Part shown: positions 26,562-35,227 of the stretch, in pieces
How the letters are laid out: each line of letters opens with the position of its first letter
Position numbering within the stretch: position 1 is the stretch's first letter
Assembly (NCBI RefSeq): GCF_000621125.1
Contig: NZ_JHZC01000009.1
Span: 108,788-172,787, forward strand
Direction: 5' to 3'
Length of the DNA: 64,000 nt
Source: Maribacter antarcticus DSM 21422
GTDB taxonomy: Bacteria > Bacteroidota > Bacteroidia > Flavobacteriales > Flavobacteriaceae
Made by a program: the position numbers and the translations under genes
The notes under the pieces: model-generated
Seen by the model: the letters and a program-made list of their open reading frames with translations, nothing else
What the model was told of the DNA's origin: nothing
The model's database searches: none

Positions 26562-27536
26562 ATGATTAAAATAGGCATAATTGGAGGGTCAGGGTATACA
26601 GGTGGAGAACTGATTCGAATCCTATTACAACATCCGGCAACAGAAATCGATTTTGTATATAGCACCACAAGGGCAGAGAAACCCTTATCATCTGCACATC
26701 CTGACCTAATAGGGCAAACCGACATGACTTTTACAGGAGACGTAAACTTCAATGTGGATGTTGTCTTTCTTTGTTTGGGACATGGCAATTCTACACAATT
26801 TTTGAAGGAACATTCCTTTTCGAGTGTCACTAAAATCATTGATTTAAGCAATGATTTTAGATTACAGGCAGATGCTAATTTTAAGGGGAATAATTTTATA
26901 TATGGCCTACCAGAACTGAATAGAACACAGATAGAAAATGCTCAATATATAGCCAATCCAGGTTGTTTTGCTACAGCAATTCAATTAGGACTGCTTCCTT
27001 TAGCAAAAGCAACAAAACTAAGTTCTGCCGTACACATCAACGCCGTAACCGGCAGTACAGGTGCAGGCGTTAGTCCATCCTCAACTTCGCATTTTAGTTG
27101 GAGAAATAATAATGTAAGCTGGTACAAACCGTTTACCCATCAACATTTAGGAGAAATTAAAGAGAGCCTAACATCCTTACAAAAAGATGCCAGTGAATTA
27201 TTCTTCTTACCAAACCGAGGAAATTTTACTCGCGGAATTCTCGCTACTGCGTATACCCATTTTGATGGAAGTTTGGAAGATGCGCAACTACTGTATAAAA
27301 CATTTTATAGTAATGCATTATTTACGCATGTTTCAGAGGACCCACTTAACTTAAAACAGGTAGTAAATACAAACCAATGCCATATCCATTTACACAAACA
27401 CGAAGACACCTTACTGATAACATCAGTAATAGATAACTTATTAAAAGGTGCCTCCGGACAAGCAGTTCAGAATATGAATCTACTTTTTGGAATGGAAGAA
27501 GATTTAGGACTAAATTTAAAAGCTGTAGTGTTTTGA
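26562..27536 (+). CDS. argC: N-acyl-gamma-glutamyl-phosphate reductase
   Basis: 324 residues. IIGGSGYTGGELIRIL is the NADP-binding motif, and ANPGCFATA holds the catalytic Cys near residue 135. It reduces the acylglutamyl phosphate made by ArgB to the semialdehyde. It begins 17 bp after argG. In this succinyl-type pathway its natural substrate is probably the N-succinyl compound. Confidence 0.96.
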   Translation: MIKIGIIGGSGYTGGELIRILLQHPATEIDFVYSTTRAEKPLSSAHPDLIGQTDMTFTGDVNFNVDVVFLCLGHGNSTQFLKEHSFSSVTKIIDLSNDFRLQADANFKGNNFIYGLPELNRTQIENAQYIANPGCFATAIQLGLLPLAKATKLSSAVHINAVTGSTGAGVSPSSTSHFSWRNNNVSWYKPFTHQHLGEIKESLTSLQKDASELFFLPNRGNFTRGILATAYTHFDGSLEDAQLLYKTFYSNALFTHVSEDPLNLKQVVNTNQCHIHLHKHEDTLLITSVIDNLLKGASGQAVQNMNLLFGMEEDLGLNLKAVVF

Positions 27537-27665
27537 AGTACGACGTTAAACGTTAGAATTACAGATAGTTTACCTGCTAATAAGGAGGGATTAAGGGAGA
27601 TATCTTGCGTAATCAAAAGAAAAACAGATTCCCGCATACGAGAGAATCGTGATAGAATACTGATA

Positions 27666-28466
27666 ATGAAAATAGCAATTATAGGAGCAGGCAACTTAGG
27701 GTTATCAATAGCAACGGGTATTTTAAATTCCAAGGGGTCAAATCACTTATACCTTACGAAAAGAAATACAACTGAGATTTACAATTTCGAAAAGTATGGT
27801 AATGTGATTATTACCTCTGATAATAGAGAGGCTGTAAAAAAGTCAGAAATCTTGATATTTGCTGTACAACCTAGTCAATTAGAAGCAATTCTTGAAAATA
27901 TAAAAGATTTGCTAACCAAAAAACACGTAATCATTTCTACAATTACTGGTTTTAGTATAGCGAAAATAGAGGCTATCATCGGCTCAAAGCACCATGTTAT
28001 TCTTTGTATGCCTAATACTGCCATTTCAGTTGGTAAATCAATGACTTGTATTTGTGCAAATGAAACAGGAGAAAAACGAATAAATTTAGCAAAAGCCATC
28101 TTTAACAAAATGGGGCATACTTTAGAAATACCTGAGGAACAAATGCAAGCGGCCACTGTTATTTGTGCTAGCGGAATTGCCTTTTGGATGCGTTTGATTC
28201 GCGCCACCACACAAGGGGCAATTCAACTTGGTTTTGATGCTAAAGAGGCACAAGAATTAGCGATGCATACTGCAAACGGAGCTGCTGGACTCCTAATTCA
28301 ATCAGGTAGTCACCCAGAAGCAGAGATAGACAAGGTAACCACTCCTAAAGGTTGTACCATTCAAGGCCTGAACGAAATGGAACACCAAGGGTTGAGCTCA
28401 TCGCTCATTCAAGGTATTGTCGCTTCCTTTGAAAAAATAAGTAGAATAAAGGAAAGACAACTTTAA
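27666..28466 (+). CDS. proC: Pyrroline-5-carboxylate reductase
   Basis: 266 residues. IAIIGAGNLGLSIATGIL is the dinucleotide motif, and the C-terminal region VTTPKGCTIQGLNEME matches the P5CR signature (TPGG-type, here TPKG). It reduces pyrroline-5-carboxylate to proline. The 129-bp gap after argC is the largest inside the operon's first half and could hold an internal promoter, though I saw none clearly. Proline genes proC, proA and proB are interleaved with the arginine genes. Confidence 0.94.
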   Translation: MKIAIIGAGNLGLSIATGILNSKGSNHLYLTKRNTTEIYNFEKYGNVIITSDNREAVKKSEILIFAVQPSQLEAILENIKDLLTKKHVIISTITGFSIAKIEAIIGSKHHVILCMPNTAISVGKSMTCICANETGEKRINLAKAIFNKMGHTLEIPEEQMQAATVICASGIAFWMRLIRATTQGAIQLGFDAKEAQELAMHTANGAAGLLIQSGSHPEAEIDKVTTPKGCTIQGLNEMEHQGLSSSLIQGIVASFEKISRIKERQL

Positions 28467-28532
28467 AGAAAAATAAACACAAATACAAAGGGTAAGCTTT
28501 CTCCAAACGTATTGAATTTGAATTTTAAAAAT

Positions 28533-29657
28533 ATGAACCTATTTGACGTTTACCCATTATATAACGTAACTCCTGTCTCAGCAAGAGGTATTGTAGTTAC
28601 CGATGACAAAGGACAAGAATACCTCGATTTTTATGGAGGACATGCTGTCATTTCCATAGGGCATTCACATCCGCATTATGTGAAACGGTTAAAAGACCAA
28701 TTAGATAAAATCGGGTTTTATAGTAATGCCGTTCAAAATCCATTACAGGTGGAGTTGGCGACAAAATTAGGACAACTTTCCCACTGTGAAGATTACAATC
28801 TTTTTCTATGTAATTCTGGCGCAGAAGCTAACGAGAACGCATTGAAAATGGCTTCCTTTCATACCGGAAAATCTCGTGTTATTGCATTTAAAAACGGTTT
28901 CCACGGAAGAACCTCGGCCGCTGTTGCGGTAACGGACAACGAAAAAATAAACGCTCCCCTTAACAAACAGCAGAAAGTCACCATACTACCCTTGAACGAT
29001 ATTAAATCTTTCAAAATCGAAATTGGAAAGGGAGATGTATGTGGAGTAATTATCGAGGCCATACAAGGTGTAGGGGGATTAGACGAACCATCTACCCAAT
29101 TCTATCAAAAAATTGCCCAGTTATCAAAACAAAATAATGCAGTTTTAATTGCTGATGAAGTACAATCCGGTTTTGGTAGAAGTGGTGCCTTCTTTGGTTT
29201 TCAACATCACAATATTGAACCGGATATTATTAGCATTGCCAAAGGAATGGGGAATGGATTCCCGGTTGGTGGCATCTTGATACATGAAAGCATTAAAGCA
29301 TCCTACGGACTTTTAGGAACTACGTTTGGCGGTAACCATTTAGCCTGTGTGGCGACGATGGCTGTTTTAGAAGTTTTAGAAAAAGAAAACTTACTTGAAA
29401 ATGCAACCCAATTGGGTCTTTATTTTAGTAAAAAGGCCGCTGAAATCCCGCAGGTGAAAAGAGTAAAAGGCAGAGGGCTGATGCTTGGATTAGAATTTGA
29501 TTTTGAAGTCGCAGAATTACGTAAAAAATTAATTTATGAGCAGTATCTATTTACAGGTGGTGCTAAGGATAAGCATGTACTTCGCATCTTACCAGCCTTA
29601 AATATTACCAAAGAACACATCGATATATTCTTCAATGCCCTTAAAAAAGTACTATAA
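28533..29657 (+). CDS. argD: N-acylornithine aminotransferase (class III, PLP)
   Basis: 374 residues from ATG 28533; an in-frame TTG at 28512 is less likely. It contains NSGAEANENALKMA, FHGRTSAAVAVT, ADEVQSGFGRSG and IAKGMGNGFPVGG with the PLP lysine. It transaminates acylglutamate semialdehyde with glutamate to acylornithine. Its stop overlaps the proA start (TAATG), so the two are coupled. Ornithine aminotransferase activity cannot be excluded by sequence, but the operon position favours ArgD. Confidence 0.93.
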   Translation: MNLFDVYPLYNVTPVSARGIVVTDDKGQEYLDFYGGHAVISIGHSHPHYVKRLKDQLDKIGFYSNAVQNPLQVELATKLGQLSHCEDYNLFLCNSGAEANENALKMASFHTGKSRVIAFKNGFHGRTSAAVAVTDNEKINAPLNKQQKVTILPLNDIKSFKIEIGKGDVCGVIIEAIQGVGGLDEPSTQFYQKIAQLSKQNNAVLIADEVQSGFGRSGAFFGFQHHNIEPDIISIAKGMGNGFPVGGILIHESIKASYGLLGTTFGGNHLACVATMAVLEVLEKENLLENATQLGLYFSKKAAEIPQVKRVKGRGLMLGLEFDFEVAELRKKLIYEQYLFTGGAKDKHVLRILPALNITKEHIDIFFNALKKVL

Positions 29658-30853
29658 TGAACAAGCAACTGACTATCGAGAAACGAAATGCCGTATTAAC
29701 TTCAATGGCTAAAAGCATCGCAGAAAGTCAAACCTACATTCTTACTGCCAATCAAATTGATTTGGATACGTATTTAGGGGATGATATTTCTATGCGAGAC
29801 AGGCTAAAAGTGAATCAAAGTAAAATTGATGGTATGATTTTATCTCTGAATCAGTTAACGGCTGAACCCGACCCATTAGGTATTGAACGCTTTGCAACAA
29901 CTCATAAGAATGGAATGCATATCAGTAATAAAACCGCTCCGTTCGGTACCATTCTCATTATCTATGAATCTAGACCTGATGTGACAATTGAAGCCACAGG
30001 TATCGCGTTCAAATCGGGGAATAAAATACTTTTGAAAGGAGGTAAAGAATCCTTGAATAGCAATCTGGTTTTAGTAGCATTATGGCATAAAGCACTCAAA
30101 GAAAATAATTGTGATACAACCTGGGTCACCTATTTACAATTTGATCGAACAGAAACACAAGCCTTTCTAGAAAAACCATCTCAAAAGCTAGATTTAATTG
30201 TTCCGAGGGGAGGTGAAAGATTGATTGCTTTTGTCAAACAACATGCCAGGTGTCCCGTAATTGTAAGTGGGCGTGGAAACAATTTTGTCTATGTAGATTC
30301 AGAGGCTGATTTGCAAATGGCTTTGGATATCATCATCAATGGCAAGACCACGAAAATATCTGCATGTAATGCTCTAGATAAAGTCCTGGTGGCTTCAGAT
30401 TTGGTTGGAAAACACCAGTTTTTACAACATGTAATTCTAGAATTACAAAAAAGTAAGGTTGAGATTTTTGCTGATACTGCGCTTTCCAGCCTAGAGGGAA
30501 CGAATCCTATTAAAGATGAACATATTTGGCATGAAGAGTTTTTAGATTATAAAATAGCCATTGGGCAAGCAATGAATTTGGAGGATGCCATTTTAAAAAT
30601 AAATACCTTCGGTGGTGGGCATTCTGCAGCGATAATAACAGATAATACTAAAAAAGCAAACGAGTTTATGGAATCCGTAGATTCGGCTGCAGTATATCAC
30701 AATGCGTCAACCCGTTTCACCGATGGAGGTCAATTTGGCTTGGGCGGTGAGTTAGCTATCAGCACAGATAAATTACACCAAAGAGGCCCTATCGGCTTAC
30801 AGCACTTGGTTACAAATAAATGGTATGTAAAAGGCAACGGACAAACCAGATAA
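29657..30853 (+). CDS. proA: Glutamate-5-semialdehyde dehydrogenase (gamma-glutamyl phosphate reductase)
   Basis: 398 residues of the aldehyde dehydrogenase fold. APFGTILIIYESRPDVT and KISACNALDKVLVAS (catalytic Cys) are the ProA signatures, and FTDGGQFGLGGELAIST is the usual C-terminal motif. It reduces glutamyl-5-phosphate in proline synthesis. The start overlaps the argD stop; proB follows after two bases. Confidence 0.96.
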   Translation: MNKQLTIEKRNAVLTSMAKSIAESQTYILTANQIDLDTYLGDDISMRDRLKVNQSKIDGMILSLNQLTAEPDPLGIERFATTHKNGMHISNKTAPFGTILIIYESRPDVTIEATGIAFKSGNKILLKGGKESLNSNLVLVALWHKALKENNCDTTWVTYLQFDRTETQAFLEKPSQKLDLIVPRGGERLIAFVKQHARCPVIVSGRGNNFVYVDSEADLQMALDIIINGKTTKISACNALDKVLVASDLVGKHQFLQHVILELQKSKVEIFADTALSSLEGTNPIKDEHIWHEEFLDYKIAIGQAMNLEDAILKINTFGGGHSAAIITDNTKKANEFMESVDSAAVYHNASTRFTDGGQFGLGGELAISTDKLHQRGPIGLQHLVTNKWYVKGNGQTR

Positions 30854-30855
30854 TT

Positions 30856-31623
30856 ATGGCCAAGAAAAGAATATTACTAAAAATTGGCTCCAATACCTTG
30901 ACCAGGGAAACCAATCAGATTTCCAGAGGAAAAATAGAAGATATCGGTAGACAGATAGCGAAACTAACAGATGATTACGAATTCATCATTGTCAGCTCAG
31001 GAGCGATTTCCGCAGCTAAACAATTCGTAAAACTAGAGCACAACGGGGAGGAAATCAACATAAAGCAGGCCCTAGCATCTATTGGCCAACCCCATCTAAT
31101 GCGTATTTTTCAAGAGAATTTTAGGGAGCTTGGTTTGTTTACTTCACAGTGTTTATTATCTTATTCTGATTTTGAAAAAGCTGAATCACAAGAAAATATT
31201 AAGAATACGATTAACGTCTTAGTTGCTAATAATTTTATTCCCATCATCAATGAAAATGATACTGTTTCAACAGATGAAATTCAGTTTGGGGATAATGACA
31301 AATTGGCTGCACTAACCGCTGCTCTGTTACAAGTAGACCTGCTAATAATAGCAACCAATACCGATGGAATCTATACAAAAGCATCTATAGCAAAAGGAAA
31401 ACCTAAAACCATAACAACGGTTTCTAATATTAATGATTTGGTACAAGAAATCAGTCTGGAAAAATCATCTCATGGCACGGGAGGCATGCAGTCTAAAATT
31501 GAAGCGGCAACTATTGCTCAAAAAGCATTCATAGAAACATGGATTGTAAATGGATTAAAAGACAACTTTATAAATGACGCCCTCAGTGGCATCTCCCACT
31601 ATACCAAAATAAGCATACAATGA
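30856..31623 (+). CDS. proB: Glutamate 5-kinase (no PUA domain)
   Basis: 255 residues from ATG 30856; a longer frame from 30820 would overlap proA. RILLKIGSNTLT, VSSGAISA and NENDTVSTDEIQFGDND mark the amino-acid kinase fold of ProB. It phosphorylates glutamate for proline synthesis. The chain ends after the kinase domain, about 110 residues short of E. coli ProB, so the PUA domain is missing, as in many Bacteroidota. Its stop overlaps argF' (ATGA). Confidence 0.95.
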   Translation: MAKKRILLKIGSNTLTRETNQISRGKIEDIGRQIAKLTDDYEFIIVSSGAISAAKQFVKLEHNGEEINIKQALASIGQPHLMRIFQENFRELGLFTSQCLLSYSDFEKAESQENIKNTINVLVANNFIPIINENDTVSTDEIQFGDNDKLAALTAALLQVDLLIIATNTDGIYTKASIAKGKPKTITTVSNINDLVQEISLEKSSHGTGGMQSKIEAATIAQKAFIETWIVNGLKDNFINDALSGISHYTKISIQ

Positions 31624-32555
31624 ACTACCTGTCTATAAAAGATATCGACGCTCTCCCCAATTGGGTTTCAGAAGCTCGTAAATTAAAAGAAAATCCAAGG
31701 GCTAATAAGGCCTTAGGAGCTGGTAAAACCATTTGCCTACTGTTCTTTAACAACAGTCTAAGGACCCGTCTTAGCACTCAAAAAGCTGCAATGAATTTAG
31801 GTTTGGAAGTGATGGTAATGAACTTCGGCAGCGAAGGTTGGCAATTAGAATTTGAGGATGGGAGGGTTATGGACCAAGGGAAATCAGAGCATATTAAAGA
31901 GGCTGCTAAAGTAGTTTCACAGTTTTGTGATATTGTAGCTATTCGTGCCTTTGCTTCCTTAACCGATAAAGAAAAAGACGAAACAGAAATTGTTTTAAAT
32001 GGTTTTAAAAATTACGCTTCTATTCCTGTTGTGAATATGGAGAGTTCCGTTGGCCATCCGTTGCAAGCGCTGGCCGATGCCATTACTTTAGATGAACAAA
32101 AGACCATCAAAAGACCAAAAGTAGTGCTTTCATGGGCGCCACATCCAAAGGCTTTACCGCATGCCGTAGCTAATTCTTTTGTAGAAATGATGCAATTGCA
32201 AGATGCGGAATTTGTGATTACCCATCCCAAAGAATATGAACTGAACCCGGAAGTTACCAAAGGCGTGAAAATCGAGTACGACCAGAAAAAGGCTTTCGAA
32301 AATGCTAATTTTATTTATGTAAAAAACTGGAGTAGTTATTCTGAATATGGAAAAGTCTTGAGTCAGGATTCCAACTGGATGATGACACAAGAAAAACTTG
32401 GAGATGCTAAATTCATGCATTGTTTACCGGTCCGAAGAAATGTTGTGGTCGAAGACGCAGTTTTAGATGGAGAACAATCATTGGTCATTGAACAAGCGAA
32501 TAACAGAACCTACGCAGCTCAAGTGGTTTTAAAGAGAATATTAGAAGATAACTAA
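31620..32555 (+). CDS. argF': N-acyl(succinyl)ornithine carbamoyltransferase
   Basis: 311 residues. FFNNSLRTRLST at about 43-53 binds carbamoyl phosphate, followed by SEGWQLEFEDG and the C-terminal FMHCLPVRRNV. The SEGW loop and overall pattern belong to the AOTCase/SOTCase branch, not to ordinary ornithine carbamoyltransferase. By my recalled alignment, the residue that separates succinyl (Pro) from acetyl (Glu) enzymes is Ser89 here (QGKSEHIKEA), so specificity is ambiguous. The start overlaps the proB stop by four bases. A deacylase (argE) later in the operon fits the acylated route. Confidence 0.92.
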   Translation: MNYLSIKDIDALPNWVSEARKLKENPRANKALGAGKTICLLFFNNSLRTRLSTQKAAMNLGLEVMVMNFGSEGWQLEFEDGRVMDQGKSEHIKEAAKVVSQFCDIVAIRAFASLTDKEKDETEIVLNGFKNYASIPVVNMESSVGHPLQALADAITLDEQKTIKRPKVVLSWAPHPKALPHAVANSFVEMMQLQDAEFVITHPKEYELNPEVTKGVKIEYDQKKAFENANFIYVKNWSSYSEYGKVLSQDSNWMMTQEKLGDAKFMHCLPVRRNVVVEDAVLDGEQSLVIEQANNRTYAAQVVLKRILEDN

Positions 32556-32556
32556 G

Positions 32557-33306
32557 ATGGACTTAAAGTTAAAAGATAAGGTATGTATTGTAACCGGCGC
32601 TACTAGTGGTATGGGTCGGGCCATTGCCAAATTATTTCATGCCCAAGGTGCAAAATTAGTTTTATCCGGGCGGAATAAAAAACGAGGCAATTCGGTTGTA
32701 AAAGAACTTAAGGGCTCTATTTTTATTGCAGGAGATGTTAGTGACCCAAGCTATAATGAACACCTCGTTAAAACTACTATTGAAAACTTTAAAAAGCTAG
32801 ATATTGTGTCTATAAACGCAGGAATTTTAGGGCTTGGAAATGTTGTGGACTTGGCTATCAAAGATTGGCATACGACACTAAATACAAACCTTAGCGCTAT
32901 TTTTTATATTTCAAAATATGCCATTCCACAGTTACAAAAGCAGCAAGGCACTATTCTAATAAATGCCTCCATTGCAGCATTCAAGAGCTTTCCGAATCAT
33001 CCTGCCTATTGTGCTACTAAAGCAGCTTCTATAGCCTTAATGAAACAAATGGCGGTTGAGTACGCTCCTAAAATTAGGGTGAATGCCATGAGCCCCGGTC
33101 CTGTTGATACGCCCCTATTGTGGGATTCAGCCAGCGCTTTTAAAAATCCGGAAGAAGCCGTTGCTAATGCAGGAAAGGCAACATTACTGAAGCGTTTAGG
33201 AACACCGGAGGATATTGCAAAATTAGCACTGTTCCTGGTTTCTGACGATTCTACCTGGATTACAGGCACTTCAATGACCATTGATGGTGGAATACTAAAT
33301 GCTTAA
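32557..33306 (+). CDS. Short-chain dehydrogenase/reductase inside the arginine operon
   Basis: 249 residues, a classical SDR: TGATSGMGRAIA (cofactor), SINAGI, the catalytic Ser in INASIAAF, YCATK (Tyr and Lys), and SPGPVDTPLL. All catalytic residues are intact. It sits one base after argF' and overlaps or abuts argB, so it is expressed with arginine enzymes although no step of the known pathway needs an SDR. A repair or salvage role on an aldehyde intermediate is possible but unproven. Substrate and cofactor cannot be read from the sequence. Confidence 0.9.
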   Translation: MDLKLKDKVCIVTGATSGMGRAIAKLFHAQGAKLVLSGRNKKRGNSVVKELKGSIFIAGDVSDPSYNEHLVKTTIENFKKLDIVSINAGILGLGNVVDLAIKDWHTTLNTNLSAIFYISKYAIPQLQKQQGTILINASIAAFKSFPNHPAYCATKAASIALMKQMAVEYAPKIRVNAMSPGPVDTPLLWDSASAFKNPEEAVANAGKATLLKRLGTPEDIAKLALFLVSDDSTWITGTSMTIDGGILNA

Positions 33307-33307
33307 A

Positions 33308-34087
33308 ATGAAACAGAAATTATCAATAATAAAAATCGGTGGCGACGTCATTGAAAACAAAACGGAGCTCCTACAGTTCTTAACGCTTTTCGCAAGTCTT
33401 AGTGGCTACAAAATACTTGTTCACGGTGGCGGAAGATTAGCTACACAAATCGCCACTAAACTCGGTATTAAATCAAAAATGGTCGGTGGCAGAAGAATCA
33501 CAGACTCAGAAACCTTAGATGTGATTACGATGGTTTATGCCGGGTTAACAAATAAAACTATCGTGGCTCAATTGCAGGCGAATAATTGTAACGCAATCGG
33601 CTTAAGTGGTGCGGACGGAAATGCCATCCAAGCACACAAACGCCCCATTAAAGACATCGACTATGGTTTTGCAGGTGACGTTGATAACGTAAATAGTAAA
33701 ATAATTTCAAAACTGCTACAGGCGGGTTTAACACCAGTTTTCTGTGCCATGACCCATGACGGAAAGGCGCAGTTATTGAATACCAATGCGGATACCATTG
33801 CTTCTGAATTAGCCATTGGTATGAGCGACATATATGAGACCACACTCTACTATTGCTTTGAAAAAAAGGGTGTTTTAAGGAATATTACTGATAAAGATTC
33901 CGTTGTGAAACATATCGATTCCAAAACCTATCAACAATTATTATCAGATGGAATAATTACCGACGGTATGCTCCCTAAATTGGAAAACTGCTTTCATGCC
34001 TTAAATAACAATGTAGGTAAAGTATGTATTGGACATCCTTCTATGCTACACCTAGAAAACGAACTTTTCACAACGATTACACTATAA
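33308..34087 (+). CDS. argB: N-acylglutamate kinase
   Basis: 259 residues from ATG 33308; ATG 33299 would add three residues and overlap the SDR gene. SIIKIGGDVIEN and HGGGRLATQIATKLG are the amino-acid kinase signatures, and NTNADTIASELA fits the ArgB family. It phosphorylates N-acylglutamate, second step of the pathway. Two bases separate it from argE. Confidence 0.94.
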   Translation: MKQKLSIIKIGGDVIENKTELLQFLTLFASLSGYKILVHGGGRLATQIATKLGIKSKMVGGRRITDSETLDVITMVYAGLTNKTIVAQLQANNCNAIGLSGADGNAIQAHKRPIKDIDYGFAGDVDNVNSKIISKLLQAGLTPVFCAMTHDGKAQLLNTNADTIASELAIGMSDIYETTLYYCFEKKGVLRNITDKDSVVKHIDSKTYQQLLSDGIITDGMLPKLENCFHALNNNVGKVCIGHPSMLHLENELFTTITL

Positions 34088-34089
34088 AA

Positions 34090-35157
34090 ATGACACAGCA
34101 ACAACTCACTGAAACGGCCATTGGTTTATTAAAAAATCTAATTTCAATACAATCCTTCTCTGGTGAAGAAGATAAGACCGCCGACGCAATTGAAGATTGG
34201 TTCAAGGATTTTGATATTCCCTTTGAGCGCGTTAATAATAATGTTTTTGCTAAAAGTAAAAACTGGGACAATAGAAAACCAACTTTACTCCTAAACTCAC
34301 ACCACGACACCGTAAAACCTAACAAAGCATATACCAAAGACCCTTTTCATGCCCATGTTGAAGATGGTAAATTATACGGATTAGGTAGTAATGATGCGGG
34401 CGGTTGTTTGGTTTCGCTTATCGCTACCTTCACTCATTATTATGCAGTAGAAAACCTGAATCACAACATACTTATGGTGGCCTCAATGGAGGAAGAAAAT
34501 GCCGGACAGAAGAGTTTACGGGGATTACTGCCACAATTACCAAAAATAGATGTCGCCATTGTAGGCGAACCTACCTTAATGGATTTGGCCATTGCCGAAA
34601 AAGGTTTGGTAGTATTTGATGCGGTAGTGAAAGGCACACCCTCACATGCCGCGCACCCAAATGATAATAATTCCATTTACAATTCCATTAAAGTATTAGA
34701 ATGGTTTAAAAATTATAAATTCAAGAAAACTTCTGAAGCTTTGGGCAATGTAAAAATGACGGTTACCCAAATCAATGCCGGTAATCAGCATAACGTGGTT
34801 CCCGCGCAGGTGACATTAGTAATTGATGTTCGAGTAAACGATTCCTACTCCAACAAAGAAATTGCTGATTTGCTCAAATCAGAAGCACCTTGTGAAATAA
34901 AAGAACGCGGTCTTAGACTAAACTCCTCCAAAATAAATAAAGCCCATCCCTTAGTAAAATCAGGAATAGCATTAGGAAGAAAAACCTATGGTTCCCCTAC
35001 CCTATCCGACCAAGCTGCATTGACATGCCAATCTCTAAAATTAGGGCCAGGAGATAGCACACGGTCCCATTCCGCAGATGAGTATATTTACCTACAAGAA
35101 ATTGAGGAGGGAATTGATTTATATATCAAAATATTAGAAGGATTCCTTAAAACATAA
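34090..35157 (+). CDS. argE: M20-family deacylase (N-acylornithine/citrulline deacylase)
   Basis: 355 residues from ATG 34090. The M20 dinuclear metal motifs are NSHHDTVKP near residue 70, GLGSNDAGG with the bridging Asp102, MEEENAG with the catalytic Glu near 134, and VGEPT. It removes the acyl group. Because ArgF' acts on the acylated substrate, the likely substrate is N-acylcitrulline. It is separated from argH by about 70 bp. Confidence 0.93.
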   Translation: MTQQQLTETAIGLLKNLISIQSFSGEEDKTADAIEDWFKDFDIPFERVNNNVFAKSKNWDNRKPTLLLNSHHDTVKPNKAYTKDPFHAHVEDGKLYGLGSNDAGGCLVSLIATFTHYYAVENLNHNILMVASMEEENAGQKSLRGLLPQLPKIDVAIVGEPTLMDLAIAEKGLVVFDAVVKGTPSHAAHPNDNNSIYNSIKVLEWFKNYKFKKTSEALGNVKMTVTQINAGNQHNVVPAQVTLVIDVRVNDSYSNKEIADLLKSEAPCEIKERGLRLNSSKINKAHPLVKSGIALGRKTYGSPTLSDQAALTCQSLKLGPGDSTRSHSADEYIYLQEIEEGIDLYIKILEGFLKT

Positions 35158-35227
35158 ACATAAGTATCAAATACAAACTCAAAATTCTTGTGTTTGCTAC
35201 CTGATATTTGAATTTGAATATAACACT

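Noticed and set aside
35160..35227. Nested inverted repeats between argE and argH (CAAATA/TATTTG and CAAAC/GTTTG)
   Set aside because: Short AT-rich stems without conservation evidence; could be chance in a 70-bp AT-rich gap.
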